Shown here: positions 33,216 through 40,607 of the stretch, in pieces
Numbering within the stretch: the stretch's first letter is position 1
How the letters are laid out: each line of letters opens with the position of its first letter
NCBI RefSeq assembly: GCF_014203645.1
Contig: NZ_JACHJL010000034.1
Location: 1-40,607, forward strand
Direction: 5' to 3'
From: Streptomyces zagrosensis
Lineage (GTDB): Bacteria; Actinomycetota; Actinomycetes; Streptomycetales; Streptomycetaceae
Length of the DNA stretch: 40,607 nt
Translations under genes and position numbers: made by a program
Notes under the pieces: generated by a model
Database searches by the model: none
What the model was told of the DNA's origin: nothing
Seen by the model: the letters and a program-made list of their open reading frames with translations, nothing else

Positions 33216-34106
33216 GTGAGTCCCAGCGGCGATGACCACTACGACCCCTACGGCAACCCAGACAGCCCCGACGGGCGACTGACCCGCACCCGACTCCCCG
33301 ACGGCGATGGCGACCCGTACGGCGGCGGACGCCGAACCCGCCCGACTGCCAAGCCGAGCCGCAGCATGCTGACGGTGGTCAGCGTGGTGGTCCTCCTCAT
33401 CGCGGCCATCGCCTTCGCCAACCGAGGCGGCGGCGACGGCGACTCGGACGACAGCAGCAGCAACGGTGGCAGCAGCAGCGGCAGCTCGGGCGGCGGCAAG
33501 GACAACCAAGCCCAACCCACCGCCCCCACCGGCGAGCGCCCGGTCCACGGCAAGAACGAAGCCACGGGCATCGCCACGGGCTTCCCCCGAACGGAACAGG
33601 GAGCCCAGAGCGCTGCGGCGAACTATGCGGTGGCTTTGGGGTCGGTCGAGATGTACGACCGCGAAAGACGACACGAGATCGTCAACGCAGTGATGGCGCC
33701 GACCGCGGCGCCCGGCGTCCAACAGGCGCTGGACAGGACATATTCAGCGGACGTTTTGAAAAAGATCGGCCTCAGCAAGGACGGCAAGGCGCCAGACGGA
33801 CTCAACTTCATCTCCCGCACTATCCCCGTCGGCACGAAGGTCACGGACTACTCCAAAAGCGCTGCCACGGTCGAGGTATGGAGCACGGACCTCTCTGGAT
33901 TCGCGGGCGAAGGCTCGAAGAGGCCGGTGACGACCGACTGGTTCACCGTGACGCTAAAACTGTCCTGGACGGGGAACGACTGGAAGGCTCTCACTCATTC
34001 GTTGCAGGACGGCCCCGCCCCAGTCAGCGGTGACGTCCCAGCTTCTGCCGCCGACAAGATCACACAGGCGGTCGAAGGGTACGGAGGGTTCACCTATGCC
34101 AGGTAA
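33216..34106 (+). CDS. cmdE: VirB8/TcpC-like single-pass membrane protein (CmdE-like)
   Basis: 296 residues: a polar cytoplasmic N-terminus (1-46), one membrane segment (about 48-68, MLTVVSVVVLLIAAIAFA), an extracellular Ser/Gly/Asp-rich linker (about 70-105), then an alpha/beta NTF2-like domain (about 120-290). The order matches VirB8/TcpC proteins that scaffold conjugative channels. The GTG at 33216 overlaps a short upstream ORF. Its 3' end overlaps the next gene by 11 bp, showing tight coupling. The homology claim is by architecture; symbol from recalled synteny. Confidence 0.7.
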   Translation: MSPSGDDHYDPYGNPDSPDGRLTRTRLPDGDGDPYGGGRRTRPTAKPSRSMLTVVSVVVLLIAAIAFANRGGGDGDSDDSSSNGGSSSGSSGGGKDNQAQPTAPTGERPVHGKNEATGIATGFPRTEQGAQSAAANYAVALGSVEMYDRERRHEIVNAVMAPTAAPGVQQALDRTYSADVLKKIGLSKDGKAPDGLNFISRTIPVGTKVTDYSKSAATVEVWSTDLSGFAGEGSKRPVTTDWFTVTLKLSWTGNDWKALTHSLQDGPAPVSGDVPASAADKITQAVEGYGGFTYAR

Positions 34107-35445
34107 GTCAAGCCGTCGCGTCCTGTCGCTCACTGGTCTACTGGTAGGGCTACAGACCACACTGGTGCTGCTGGCATCACGCGCGATGGCCGATCCCTCG
34201 CCTACGCCTTCACCAACGCCAAGCAAAAGCGACGACCCGTGCGATCAAATTCATGGTGCCGGCCGGGAGTACTGCCGTGACCAGGGCCGGGGCGACGCGC
34301 CCGGTTCCGAAGACCCCACCAACCCCATCGACCCCGCCGCCTCCCTAGCCAGGGCTTGTGCCGATGCTGCCTCCTGGTTGGTTGGCAAGCTCTCTGACCT
34401 GGTCAACGAGACCGCGGGGGTGGACTTCACCAACGAGACGTTCCTGCGCCAGTACGCGGTCGTCTTCGCCGCCTCCACCGTGCTCACCCTCCTCCTGTGG
34501 CTGCTCGCCGTCGCCAAGCGGGCCATTCGGGGGGTGCCGTTCATCGAGGCCATCACCGAGGCCATCGGCTTCCTGTGGCTCACCGTGCTGGCCTCGGCCT
34601 TCACGCCGCTGATCCTCTACACCGTGGTCTCGGCCACCGACGCCGTCACCGAGGTCATCTCCTCCGGCACGGGGGCCGATAACGACGCCTTCTTCGGCTC
34701 CTTCGCCAAGGCGCTCAAGAAGGACGAGGACATCGGCGGCGGGCCGATCATGCTCATCGTCGTGTCCCTGGTGACCATCCTCGCGGCCGGGGTGCTCTGC
34801 CTCGAACTCGTCATCCGCGCCGCCCTGCTCTACGTGGGAGCGCTGCTCGGCACGGCCGTCTACGCGGGCCTCGTTGACAAGAACATGTGGGGCCATGTGC
34901 GCCGCTGGGCCGGGCTCATGATCGCCGTGATCCTCGTCAAGCCGGTGATCGTCGTTGTGCTCGGCCTCGCCGGGGCGCTCTCCGGCGACGAGGGCCCGGA
35001 CGCGTTCTCGGCCGTGGTATCCGGACTCTCGATCATCATCCTCGCCATCTTCGCCAGCGCGATGATCTACCGCTTCGTGCCCGGCTTCGGCGACGAGATC
35101 ATCAGCAGCCGCAACGCCAGCAACGACGCCGCCTCCCGGCAGGCCGCCGCCATCGTCAGCTCCCCCGCGGCCCTGGTCAAGCAGGGCATGAGCGCGCACA
35201 GCAACCGCGCCGTGGGCGGCTCCGGTGGCGGTGGAGGCGGCGACGGCGGTTCCGGCGCGTCGCAGCCACGCCCGGCCAACCCCGTCTCCGGCGGCGTCGC
35301 CGCCCACAGCTCCCGCGGGAGCGGCTCGGGCAGCGACAGCGGCGGTGGGCGGGCTCCGGCTGCCCCACCGGCACCCCGCACCCAGAACAGCAACACCAGC
35401 AAGACAGGCAACACGAGCAAACCCTCGGGAGGTGACCGGCGTTGA
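34096..35445 (+). CDS. cmdD: VirB6/TrbL-like polytopic membrane protein (CmdD-like)
   Basis: 449 residues. A signal peptide (about 1-32, ending RAMADPSPTPSP) precedes a polar segment, then about five to six membrane helices (about 115-340, FLRQYAVVFAAS, LILYTVVSATD, MLIVVSLVTILAAG, IVVVLGLAGALSG, IIILAIFASAMIYRF). A long Gly/Ser/Asn/Pro-rich C-terminal tail (about 375-449) follows. This is the VirB6/TrbL layout. I chose ATG 34096 (GGAGGGTTCACCT upstream) over an ATG at 34030 lying inside the previous gene. The TGA overlaps the next TTG start (TTGA). Confidence 0.75.
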   Translation: MPGKSSRRVLSLTGLLVGLQTTLVLLASRAMADPSPTPSPTPSKSDDPCDQIHGAGREYCRDQGRGDAPGSEDPTNPIDPAASLARACADAASWLVGKLSDLVNETAGVDFTNETFLRQYAVVFAASTVLTLLLWLLAVAKRAIRGVPFIEAITEAIGFLWLTVLASAFTPLILYTVVSATDAVTEVISSGTGADNDAFFGSFAKALKKDEDIGGGPIMLIVVSLVTILAAGVLCLELVIRAALLYVGALLGTAVYAGLVDKNMWGHVRRWAGLMIAVILVKPVIVVVLGLAGALSGDEGPDAFSAVVSGLSIIILAIFASAMIYRFVPGFGDEIISSRNASNDAASRQAAAIVSSPAALVKQGMSAHSNRAVGGSGGGGGGDGGSGASQPRPANPVSGGVAAHSSRGSGSGSDSGGGRAPAAPPAPRTQNSNTSKTGNTSKPSGGDRR

Positions 35446-36995
35446 CGATTGAGGCCCAGTCCCACCCCCTCACGCCCCGCCGCACGTATCTGATCGGCCG
35501 GGCCCGCCCGAACGCGATCGTTGGCAAGAACCGCGAGACCGGCGAGATCGCGCTGATCATCGCCGGCGGCTTCGTCGGCATGATGTGCGGATTGCTCGTC
35601 CCCGTCCTGATGTTGCGCATCGTCACCCTCGTGGGCTTCCCCGCGCTGGCGCTGGCCATCGTCTACGTCCCGTTCAAGGGTCGTACGTACTACAAGTGGT
35701 TCGAGATCAGCCGCTCCCACCGGCGCATCGCCCGCCGCGGCGCCACCTACCGCTCCGCCGCAGCCGAGGCCGGGACCCAGATCGACGGGCGGGAGGTCGA
35801 GGTCGGCCCGCCGCCCGGCATCGGGCACATCAACTGGCTCGCCGCGCCCTTCGGCCCCGATGAGATCGCCGTCCTGCTCCACGCCGACCGACGCACCGTT
35901 ACCGCAGCCATCGAGATCGAGGGCCCCGGCGTGGGCTTGCGCGACAGCGAGGACCAGGAAGCGTTGGTTGATCGCTTCGGCACGCTGCTCAAGCACGTGG
36001 CCAACGGCGACGGCTTCGTGACCCGGTTGCAGATGCTTGCCCGTACGCTTCCCGCCGACCCCGACGCGCACGCCAAGGACGTCGAGCGGCGCGGCGAGCA
36101 GAACTCGCCCGAATGGCTCAAGGACTCCTACGAGCAGTTGCAGTCGATGGTCTCCACCTCCTCCGAGCAGCACCGGGCCTATCTCGTCGCCTGCATGCAC
36201 TACACCCGGGAGTTGGCCGCCGAGGGCCAGGCCATGGCCCGCGCCACCCGGCGCAACGGCAAGCGGATCGACCGTGACGCGGGGCTCGCCGTCGTCATGG
36301 CGCGCGAGCTCACCGACATCTGCGCCCGCCTCGCCGAGGCCGACATCCGGGTCCGGCAGCCGCTCGGCCAGGGCCGACTGGCCTCCCTCGTACACTCGAT
36401 GTACGACCCGGACCACCCCATCGACCACCTCCAGGCGATGACCCAGCGCAACGCGTGGCCCGCCGAGTTGGACGCCATGGAGCCCACGTACCTCCAGGCC
36501 AAGACCCGCGAATCCGCCACCCGAGCCCCCTGGTGTCACTCCACCGCCTGGGTCAAGGAGTGGCCGATGACACCGGTCGGCGTGAACTTCCTCGCCCCGC
36601 TCCTGGTCCACACCCCTGATGTGATCCGCACGGTCGCGGTCTGCATGGACCTGGAGCCCACCGAGCGCGCCATCGAGCGCATGCTGACGGAGAAGACCAA
36701 CGACGAGGCGGAGGCCAGCCGCCAGGCCAAGATGAACCGCACCGTCGATCCGCGCGACATCGCCGCCCACGGCCGCCTCGACCAGCGCGGCGAGGACCTC
36801 GCCAGCGGTGCGGCCGGCGTGAACATCGTCGGCTACATCACGGTCTCCTCCCGCTCGCCCGAGGCGCTCGCCCGCGACAAGCGCACCATCCGCGCCTCGG
36901 CAGGGAAGAGCTACCTCAAGCTGGAGTGGTGCGATCGTGAACACCACCGGGCCTTTGTGAACACCTTGCCGTTCGCGACCGGCATCCGACGATAG
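35442..36995 (+). CDS. cmdC: SCO6880-family protein, split VirB4 N-terminal half (CmdC-like)
   Basis: 517 residues. Two closely spaced membrane segments near the N-terminus (about 38-75, IALIIAGGFVGMMCGLLVPV) resemble VirB3/PrgI-like anchors, and the remaining about 430 residues resemble the non-ATPase N-terminal domain of VirB4/TraC proteins. There is no Walker motif. With the next gene this makes a two-protein VirB4. Start is TTG overlapping the previous stop, with GGGAGGTGACCGGCG upstream. Ten bp separate it from the ATPase gene. The SCO6880 family name is from memory. Confidence 0.78.
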   Translation: MTIEAQSHPLTPRRTYLIGRARPNAIVGKNRETGEIALIIAGGFVGMMCGLLVPVLMLRIVTLVGFPALALAIVYVPFKGRTYYKWFEISRSHRRIARRGATYRSAAAEAGTQIDGREVEVGPPPGIGHINWLAAPFGPDEIAVLLHADRRTVTAAIEIEGPGVGLRDSEDQEALVDRFGTLLKHVANGDGFVTRLQMLARTLPADPDAHAKDVERRGEQNSPEWLKDSYEQLQSMVSTSSEQHRAYLVACMHYTRELAAEGQAMARATRRNGKRIDRDAGLAVVMARELTDICARLAEADIRVRQPLGQGRLASLVHSMYDPDHPIDHLQAMTQRNAWPAELDAMEPTYLQAKTRESATRAPWCHSTAWVKEWPMTPVGVNFLAPLLVHTPDVIRTVAVCMDLEPTERAIERMLTEKTNDEAEASRQAKMNRTVDPRDIAAHGRLDQRGEDLASGAAGVNIVGYITVSSRSPEALARDKRTIRASAGKSYLKLEWCDREHHRAFVNTLPFATGIRR

Positions 36996-37005
36996 GGGCT
37001 CCGCC

Positions 37006-38490
37006 GTGGTCGATCCGATGGGCGTCGTCACCGAGGCCTTCACCAGTTTCGTCTTTGGAAAGGTCGAGACGACGCGGCTGCCGGTCCGCACCTCCACCGG
37101 CCAGGCGCAGGCCGTCTATCTGCCCACCGCCGCACCCGGCCTCGGCGACTCCGGCGTGATCATCGGCCGTGAGGTGTATTCGGGCAAGGGGTACATTTAC
37201 GACCCCTTCCAGCTCTACGGTCAGCAGTTGCCCGCCCCGCACTGGCTGGTGCTCGGCGAGTCGGGCAACGGCAAGTCGGCACTGGAAAAAACGTACGTGC
37301 TACGCCAGTTGCGGTTCCGCGACCGGCAGGTCGTCGTCCTGGACGCGCAAGGCGAGGACGGCGTCGGCGAGTGGAACCTCATCGCCCAACAGCTGGGCAT
37401 CACCCCCATCCGGCTCGACCCGATGGCCGCCCTCAACGACGGCATCCGGCTCAACCCACTCGACCCGTCGATCACCACGACGGGACAGCTCGCCCTGCTG
37501 CGCACCATCATCGAGGTCGCGATGGGCCACGGCCTGGACGAGCGGTCCGGCTTCGCGCTGAAGGTGGCGCACGCGTACGTCAATGAGACCGTCACCGACC
37601 GGCAGCCCGTACTGACCGACATCGTCGAGCAGCTACGGCACCCGGAGCCGGAGTCGGCCGAGTCGATGAACGTGGACCTGGACGACGTACGCGCCTGGGG
37701 TCTGGACGTCGCCCTCGTCTTGGACCGGCTGGTCGATGGTGACCTGCGCGGCATGTTCGACGGCCCCACCACGGTCGGCATCGACTTGGACTCGCCGCTC
37801 ATCATCTTCGACCTCTCGCACATCGACCGCAACTCGATCGCGATGCCGATCCTGATGGCGATCGTGGGCGTCTGGCTTGAACACACCTGGATCAGGCCCG
37901 ACCGCAAGAAGCGGATCTTCCTGGTCGAAGAGGCGTGGCACATCATCAACTCGCCGTTCGTGGCCCAACTCTTCCAGCGATTGTTGAAGTTCGGGCGCCG
38001 GCTCGGCCTGTCCTTCGTCGCGGTGGTCCACCACCTGTCCGACGTCGTGGACGGCTCCGCCGCGCGCGAGGCGGCGGCCATCCTCAAGATGGCCTCCACG
38101 CGCACCATTTACGCCCAAAAGGCCGACGAGGCGCGCGCCACGGGCCGGGTGCTCGGGCTGCCGCGCTGGGCCGTCGAGATCATCCCCACCCTCACCCCAG
38201 GCATCGCCGTCTGGGACGTCAACGGCAACGTCCAGGTCGTCAAGCACCTGATCACCGAGGCCGAACGCCCCCTGGTCTACACCGACCGCGCCATGACCGA
38301 GGACTCGCTGACCGCCACCATGGCGGCCGAAGCCGAGGTCGAGGCGGAGGCCCGCGCAGCAGCCGCCGTTGAACAGCAGCTGGCAGATGAGGGGTACGCG
38401 GCCGAGAGCGACGCGTACGACCGGTACGGTCCGTACTCGCCCTACGGCCCACCAGCATCCGACGCGTCCTCCGAGTCCACGGTGGCCTAG
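37006..38490 (+). CDS. cmdB: VirB4/TraC-like secretion ATPase (CmdB-like)
   Basis: 494 residues. Walker A GESGNGKS (84-91) and Walker B IFLVEEAWH (about 304-312) are intact, as is a downstream RRLGLSFVAVVHHLSDV segment typical of VirB4/HerA ATPases. The C-terminal 70 residues are acidic and Tyr/Pro rich. It supplies energy to the predicted channel. GTG start, with GGGGCTCCGCC upstream. The S. coelicolor counterpart (SCO4127), as I recall, affects sporulation, chromosome segregation and actinorhodin production when deleted. Confidence 0.87.
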   Translation: MVDPMGVVTEAFTSFVFGKVETTRLPVRTSTGQAQAVYLPTAAPGLGDSGVIIGREVYSGKGYIYDPFQLYGQQLPAPHWLVLGESGNGKSALEKTYVLRQLRFRDRQVVVLDAQGEDGVGEWNLIAQQLGITPIRLDPMAALNDGIRLNPLDPSITTTGQLALLRTIIEVAMGHGLDERSGFALKVAHAYVNETVTDRQPVLTDIVEQLRHPEPESAESMNVDLDDVRAWGLDVALVLDRLVDGDLRGMFDGPTTVGIDLDSPLIIFDLSHIDRNSIAMPILMAIVGVWLEHTWIRPDRKKRIFLVEEAWHIINSPFVAQLFQRLLKFGRRLGLSFVAVVHHLSDVVDGSAAREAAAILKMASTRTIYAQKADEARATGRVLGLPRWAVEIIPTLTPGIAVWDVNGNVQVVKHLITEAERPLVYTDRAMTEDSLTATMAAEAEVEAEARAAAAVEQQLADEGYAAESDAYDRYGPYSPYGPPASDASSESTVA

Positions 38491-38493
38491 GCG

Positions 38494-40344
38494 ATGGCGG
38501 ACCCGAAGCGGGACCGCGCCTCGGAGCGTGGCATTCCGGACTCCCTGCTCATCGGCGCGCTGCTATTCCTCCTCGGCCTGACCTTGCTGGCGTGGTCGGC
38601 GACCGGGCTGGCCGGGCTGTTCGCACACGGCGCTTGGCCCGAGAACGTCACCTTCATCCGCACCCCACTCGCCGTGCGGCAGCTCTTCGAGGAGCCTCAG
38701 AACCTGATCGCGGCCTGGCCGCACACCCCGGAGGACGAGCTTTCCGGGTACGGGCTGTTCTGGGGCATCTTCATCAGCGAACTGCTGATCGTTTTGGTGG
38801 CCACCGTCTTCACCATCGGCACGGTCGCCCGCTATCGACTGGTACGAGCCCGCCGAGCCGCCTCCAGCCACGAGGCCGCCGATGACCCACCGGCGGACGC
38901 CGCCGGGCGACGATCCGGGCAGCACCCGAAGGAGACCGGTCGGTACGGCACACAGGGCGCCGGCCCCGCCGAGGCCATCCCGGGGCCTCGTACCGCGCAC
39001 CCCGCACCGGCCGCACCGGCTTCAAGTGCCCCCGCTGCATCACCGGCGCAGCCCACTGCGGACCCCACGGCCGCCGCCCCGCTCCCCGCCGACCCGGGGG
39101 CCTATTTCACGGCCATCTACCCGACCGCACAGGCCCCGCAACCCGACGCCGCCTCCCCCACCCGCGCCATGCAACAACCGTCGCCCGGGGCAGAGCCCTA
39201 CGCCCACGGCTTCGGAGCACCCGCAGCCTCACCATCCCTTTCGCCCCAGGCGGCACCTGCTACGGAAACAGTTGCTTCCGGCGGCGCTGCGGCCAGCGGC
39301 ATGCCGGCCTCCAACACCGGTGCGGTCCCCATCCCGCTGGCCTACGGAGCCTCCACCCAGTCCGCGGCCGTACCTTCGCAGCGTGCCGCCCTCTGGTCCG
39401 GCACGGCGGAGCCGCCCCGCGTGCTGTACGGGCCTGCCGCCACCCGCCACGAGGCCGCACTCCACGCGATCCTGGAGGCCACCGGGCCGGTCCTGGTCAC
39501 CTCCAGCGACGCCGCGCTGTGGGCCGAGTCCGCGGGCACGCGCGCCAAGCTCGGCCCGGTGCACGTCTTCGACCCGGGTCATCTCCTCGACACGCCGGCC
39601 CGGCTCCGCTGGAACCCGGCCAGCGGCTGCGAGGCCCGCGAGGTGGCCGCGACCCGTTCGGCTGCGCTCCTCGCCCCCGTACGCCCGGCGTCCCTCATCG
39701 ACTCGGCCACAGCGGACGCGGCGGAGACGCTGTTGCGCTGCTGGTTGCACGCGGCGGCGGTGGACGGTCGCCCCTTCCGCCAGGTGCACCGCTGGGCACA
39801 GGGCAATTCGGCACACGAACCGGTACGCATTCTCCGTACGAACCCAAAAGCGATCAGCGGCATGGCCGGTGAGCTGGAGTCCACGCTCACCGCACATCCC
39901 GAACGCCGGGATCTGGCGCAGGAGCTGACGGCCCGTGCTCTTGGGGCGCTGTCCTCGATCCACATCAGGGACGCGTGCAATGCCAACCGGGCCGATGCCC
40001 TTGCGCTGGAGTCGTTCATCGGCGAAGGGGGAACGCTGTACGTGGCGGGTGAGGCCCTGGAGAATCCACGGACACAACCGGGTGCGATGCCCTTGTTGAC
40101 CGCACTCGTCGCAAACGTGGTCGAGCGCGGTCGCCGCATGGCCGAACGGTCATCCCCCGGCCGCCTCGACCCACCACTCACCCTGGTACTGGACGACATC
40201 GCCGCGGTGGCACCCTTCCCCGCCCTCCCGGAGCTGGTCACCGGCGGCGTGGCCCAGGGACTGCCCACACTGGCCCTCATGCGCTCCCCGGAGCAGGCCC
40301 GAGCCCGCTGGCCCCGCACGCACAACAGCCTGGTCACCGGCTAA
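38494..40344 (+). CDS. cmdA: VirD4/TraG-like protein lacking a P-loop (CmdA-like)
   Basis: 616 residues. Two N-terminal membrane segments (about 15-45 and 84-112) are followed by a long Pro/Ala-rich linker (about 115-300). The C-terminal domain (about 305-605) aligns by eye to VirD4-type coupling ATPases: GPVLVTSSDAALWA, LGPVHVFDPG, LRWNPASGC, LTLVLDDIAAVAPFPALPEL (Walker B-like, about 563-570). Where VirD4 has GPTGSGKT before the GPVLVTS strand, this protein has YGPAATRHEAALHAIL, with no Gly-Lys-Ser/Thr. Nucleotide hydrolysis is therefore doubtful. The last gene of the cluster; 3 bp after the ATPase stop. Confidence 0.78.
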   Translation: MADPKRDRASERGIPDSLLIGALLFLLGLTLLAWSATGLAGLFAHGAWPENVTFIRTPLAVRQLFEEPQNLIAAWPHTPEDELSGYGLFWGIFISELLIVLVATVFTIGTVARYRLVRARRAASSHEAADDPPADAAGRRSGQHPKETGRYGTQGAGPAEAIPGPRTAHPAPAAPASSAPAASPAQPTADPTAAAPLPADPGAYFTAIYPTAQAPQPDAASPTRAMQQPSPGAEPYAHGFGAPAASPSLSPQAAPATETVASGGAAASGMPASNTGAVPIPLAYGASTQSAAVPSQRAALWSGTAEPPRVLYGPAATRHEAALHAILEATGPVLVTSSDAALWAESAGTRAKLGPVHVFDPGHLLDTPARLRWNPASGCEAREVAATRSAALLAPVRPASLIDSATADAAETLLRCWLHAAAVDGRPFRQVHRWAQGNSAHEPVRILRTNPKAISGMAGELESTLTAHPERRDLAQELTARALGALSSIHIRDACNANRADALALESFIGEGGTLYVAGEALENPRTQPGAMPLLTALVANVVERGRRMAERSSPGRLDPPLTLVLDDIAAVAPFPALPELVTGGVAQGLPTLALMRSPEQARARWPRTHNSLVTG

Positions 40345-40521
40345 CAGCCAAGCCACTCGCCCCACCGGCACGGCTACCAGCATCGGCACCCTCCGTCTCC
40401 CGGGGGTCTTGTCGGGCCGCGCCGACGAGGGGAGGAAACAGGAAGCACGAGAACAGCTCAGCGAACCCAGGGAAATCAAACGAACCCAGAATGCGTGGCA
40501 AACTGCATGACAAACGCAGAA
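40345..40521. other. Spacer between cmdA and the rrn terminator
   Basis: About 175 bp with no gene or clear signal recognised. It separates the plus-strand cluster from the convergent rRNA operon. Confidence 0.5.
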
Positions 40522-40557
40522 AAGCCCCGTTGTGGATGTGTATCCACAACGGGGCTT
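40522..40557 (-). terminator. Intrinsic terminator of the rRNA operon
   Basis: A perfect 16-bp stem, AAGCCCCGTTGTGGAT (40522-40537) and its complement (40542-40557), loop GTGT. On the minus strand it is followed by TTTTCTG, a proper T-tract, directly after the 5S gene. It could also stop transcription from cmdA. Confidence 0.92.
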
Positions 40558-40573
40558 CCCGTTACCAAAGATT

Positions 40574-40607
40574 GTTCGGCGGCGTCCTACTCTCCCACAG
40601 GGTCCCC
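40574..40607 (-). rRNA. rrf: 5S ribosomal RNA, 3' end (partial)
   Basis: The minus-strand sequence GGGGACCCTGTGGGAGAGTA, followed by GGACGCCGCCGAAC, is the conserved 3' arm of actinobacterial 5S rRNA. The gene runs off the window; the rest of an rrn operon (23S, 16S) should lie beyond. Confidence 0.95.

Noticed and set aside
35067..37097. 676-codon minus-strand ORF across cmdC/cmdD
   Set aside because: A high-GC shadow of two well-supported plus-strand genes, with low-complexity composition.
30217..40344. An integrative conjugative element
   Set aside because: No integrase, relaxase, replication initiator or flanking att repeats; base composition matches the surroundings and the genes match a chromosomal cluster I recall.

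Overview
The window is about 70% GC and strongly Streptomyces-like: GTG/TTG starts, GTGA/ATGA gene overlaps, pstSCAB behind a GTTCACC-type PHO box, a DUF47-pit pair, CsoR, NlpC/P60 proteins and a cmd-type membrane-protein cluster. No tRNA, CRISPR array or intact transposon was found. The window ends inside the 3' end of a 5S rRNA gene on the minus strand.

Layout. (1) 1-1.6 kb: a CMD/AhpD-like protein translationally coupled to an ECF41-type sigma factor with a C-terminal SnoaL-like extension. (2) 1.6-4.45 kb: a 19-bp rifamycin-associated element (RAE) upstream of a small ORF that begins like a rifamycin glycosyltransferase but loses the resemblance after about 20 residues; its stop overlaps the start of a HelR-type RNA-polymerase recycling ATPase. 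(3) 4.6-6.7 kb: a dienelactone hydrolase and a GNAT acetyltransferase, divergent. (4) 6.7-9.0 kb, minus: RibD-like reductase, YciI/DGPF protein and ECF42 sigma factor. (5) 9.5-12.1 kb, minus: a MerR-PP2C fusion with a small partner, then decayed TniQ-like and DIP1984 genes joined to each other. (6) 12.4-14.6 kb: XRE regulator, HBHA-like protein and DUF2516 protein, the order I recall for mycobacterial Rv0474-Rv0475-Rv0476. (7) 14.6-17.7 kb, minus: receiver-PP2C phosphatase and a secreted NlpC/P60 hydrolase. (8) 18-24.5 kb: phosphate uptake, pstSCAB (+) converging on DUF47-pit (-). (9) 24.7-30 kb: CsoR with its operator, small proteins, a lipoprotein, a predicted bicovalent flavin oxidoreductase and a PAP2 phosphatase. 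(10) 30.2-40.3 kb: a type IV secretion-like set: transglycosylase/C40 hydrolase (minus), DUF397 protein, VirB2-like, VirB8-like, VirB6/TrbL-like, VirB4 split into N-terminal and ATPase proteins, and a VirD4-like protein without a recognisable P-loop. (11) An rrn terminator and the partial 5S gene.

How the parts work together. Phosphate acquisition combines a PhoP-controlled high-affinity ABC system with a low-affinity PiT carrier. Two ECF sigma modules of the extended kind, which use a fused C-terminal domain instead of an anti-sigma factor, sit within 8 kb. The RAE-HelR unit should respond to rifamycin-type inhibitors. The terminal cluster corresponds, from memory, to cmdABCDEF (SCO4126-4131) of S. 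coelicolor, linked to differentiation and chromosome segregation; its architecture here looks like a chromosomal secretion machine with no relaxase.

Most interesting: the RAE / truncated glycosyltransferase / helR arrangement, and the relaxase-less T4SS-like cmd locus with a P-loop-less VirD4 homologue.
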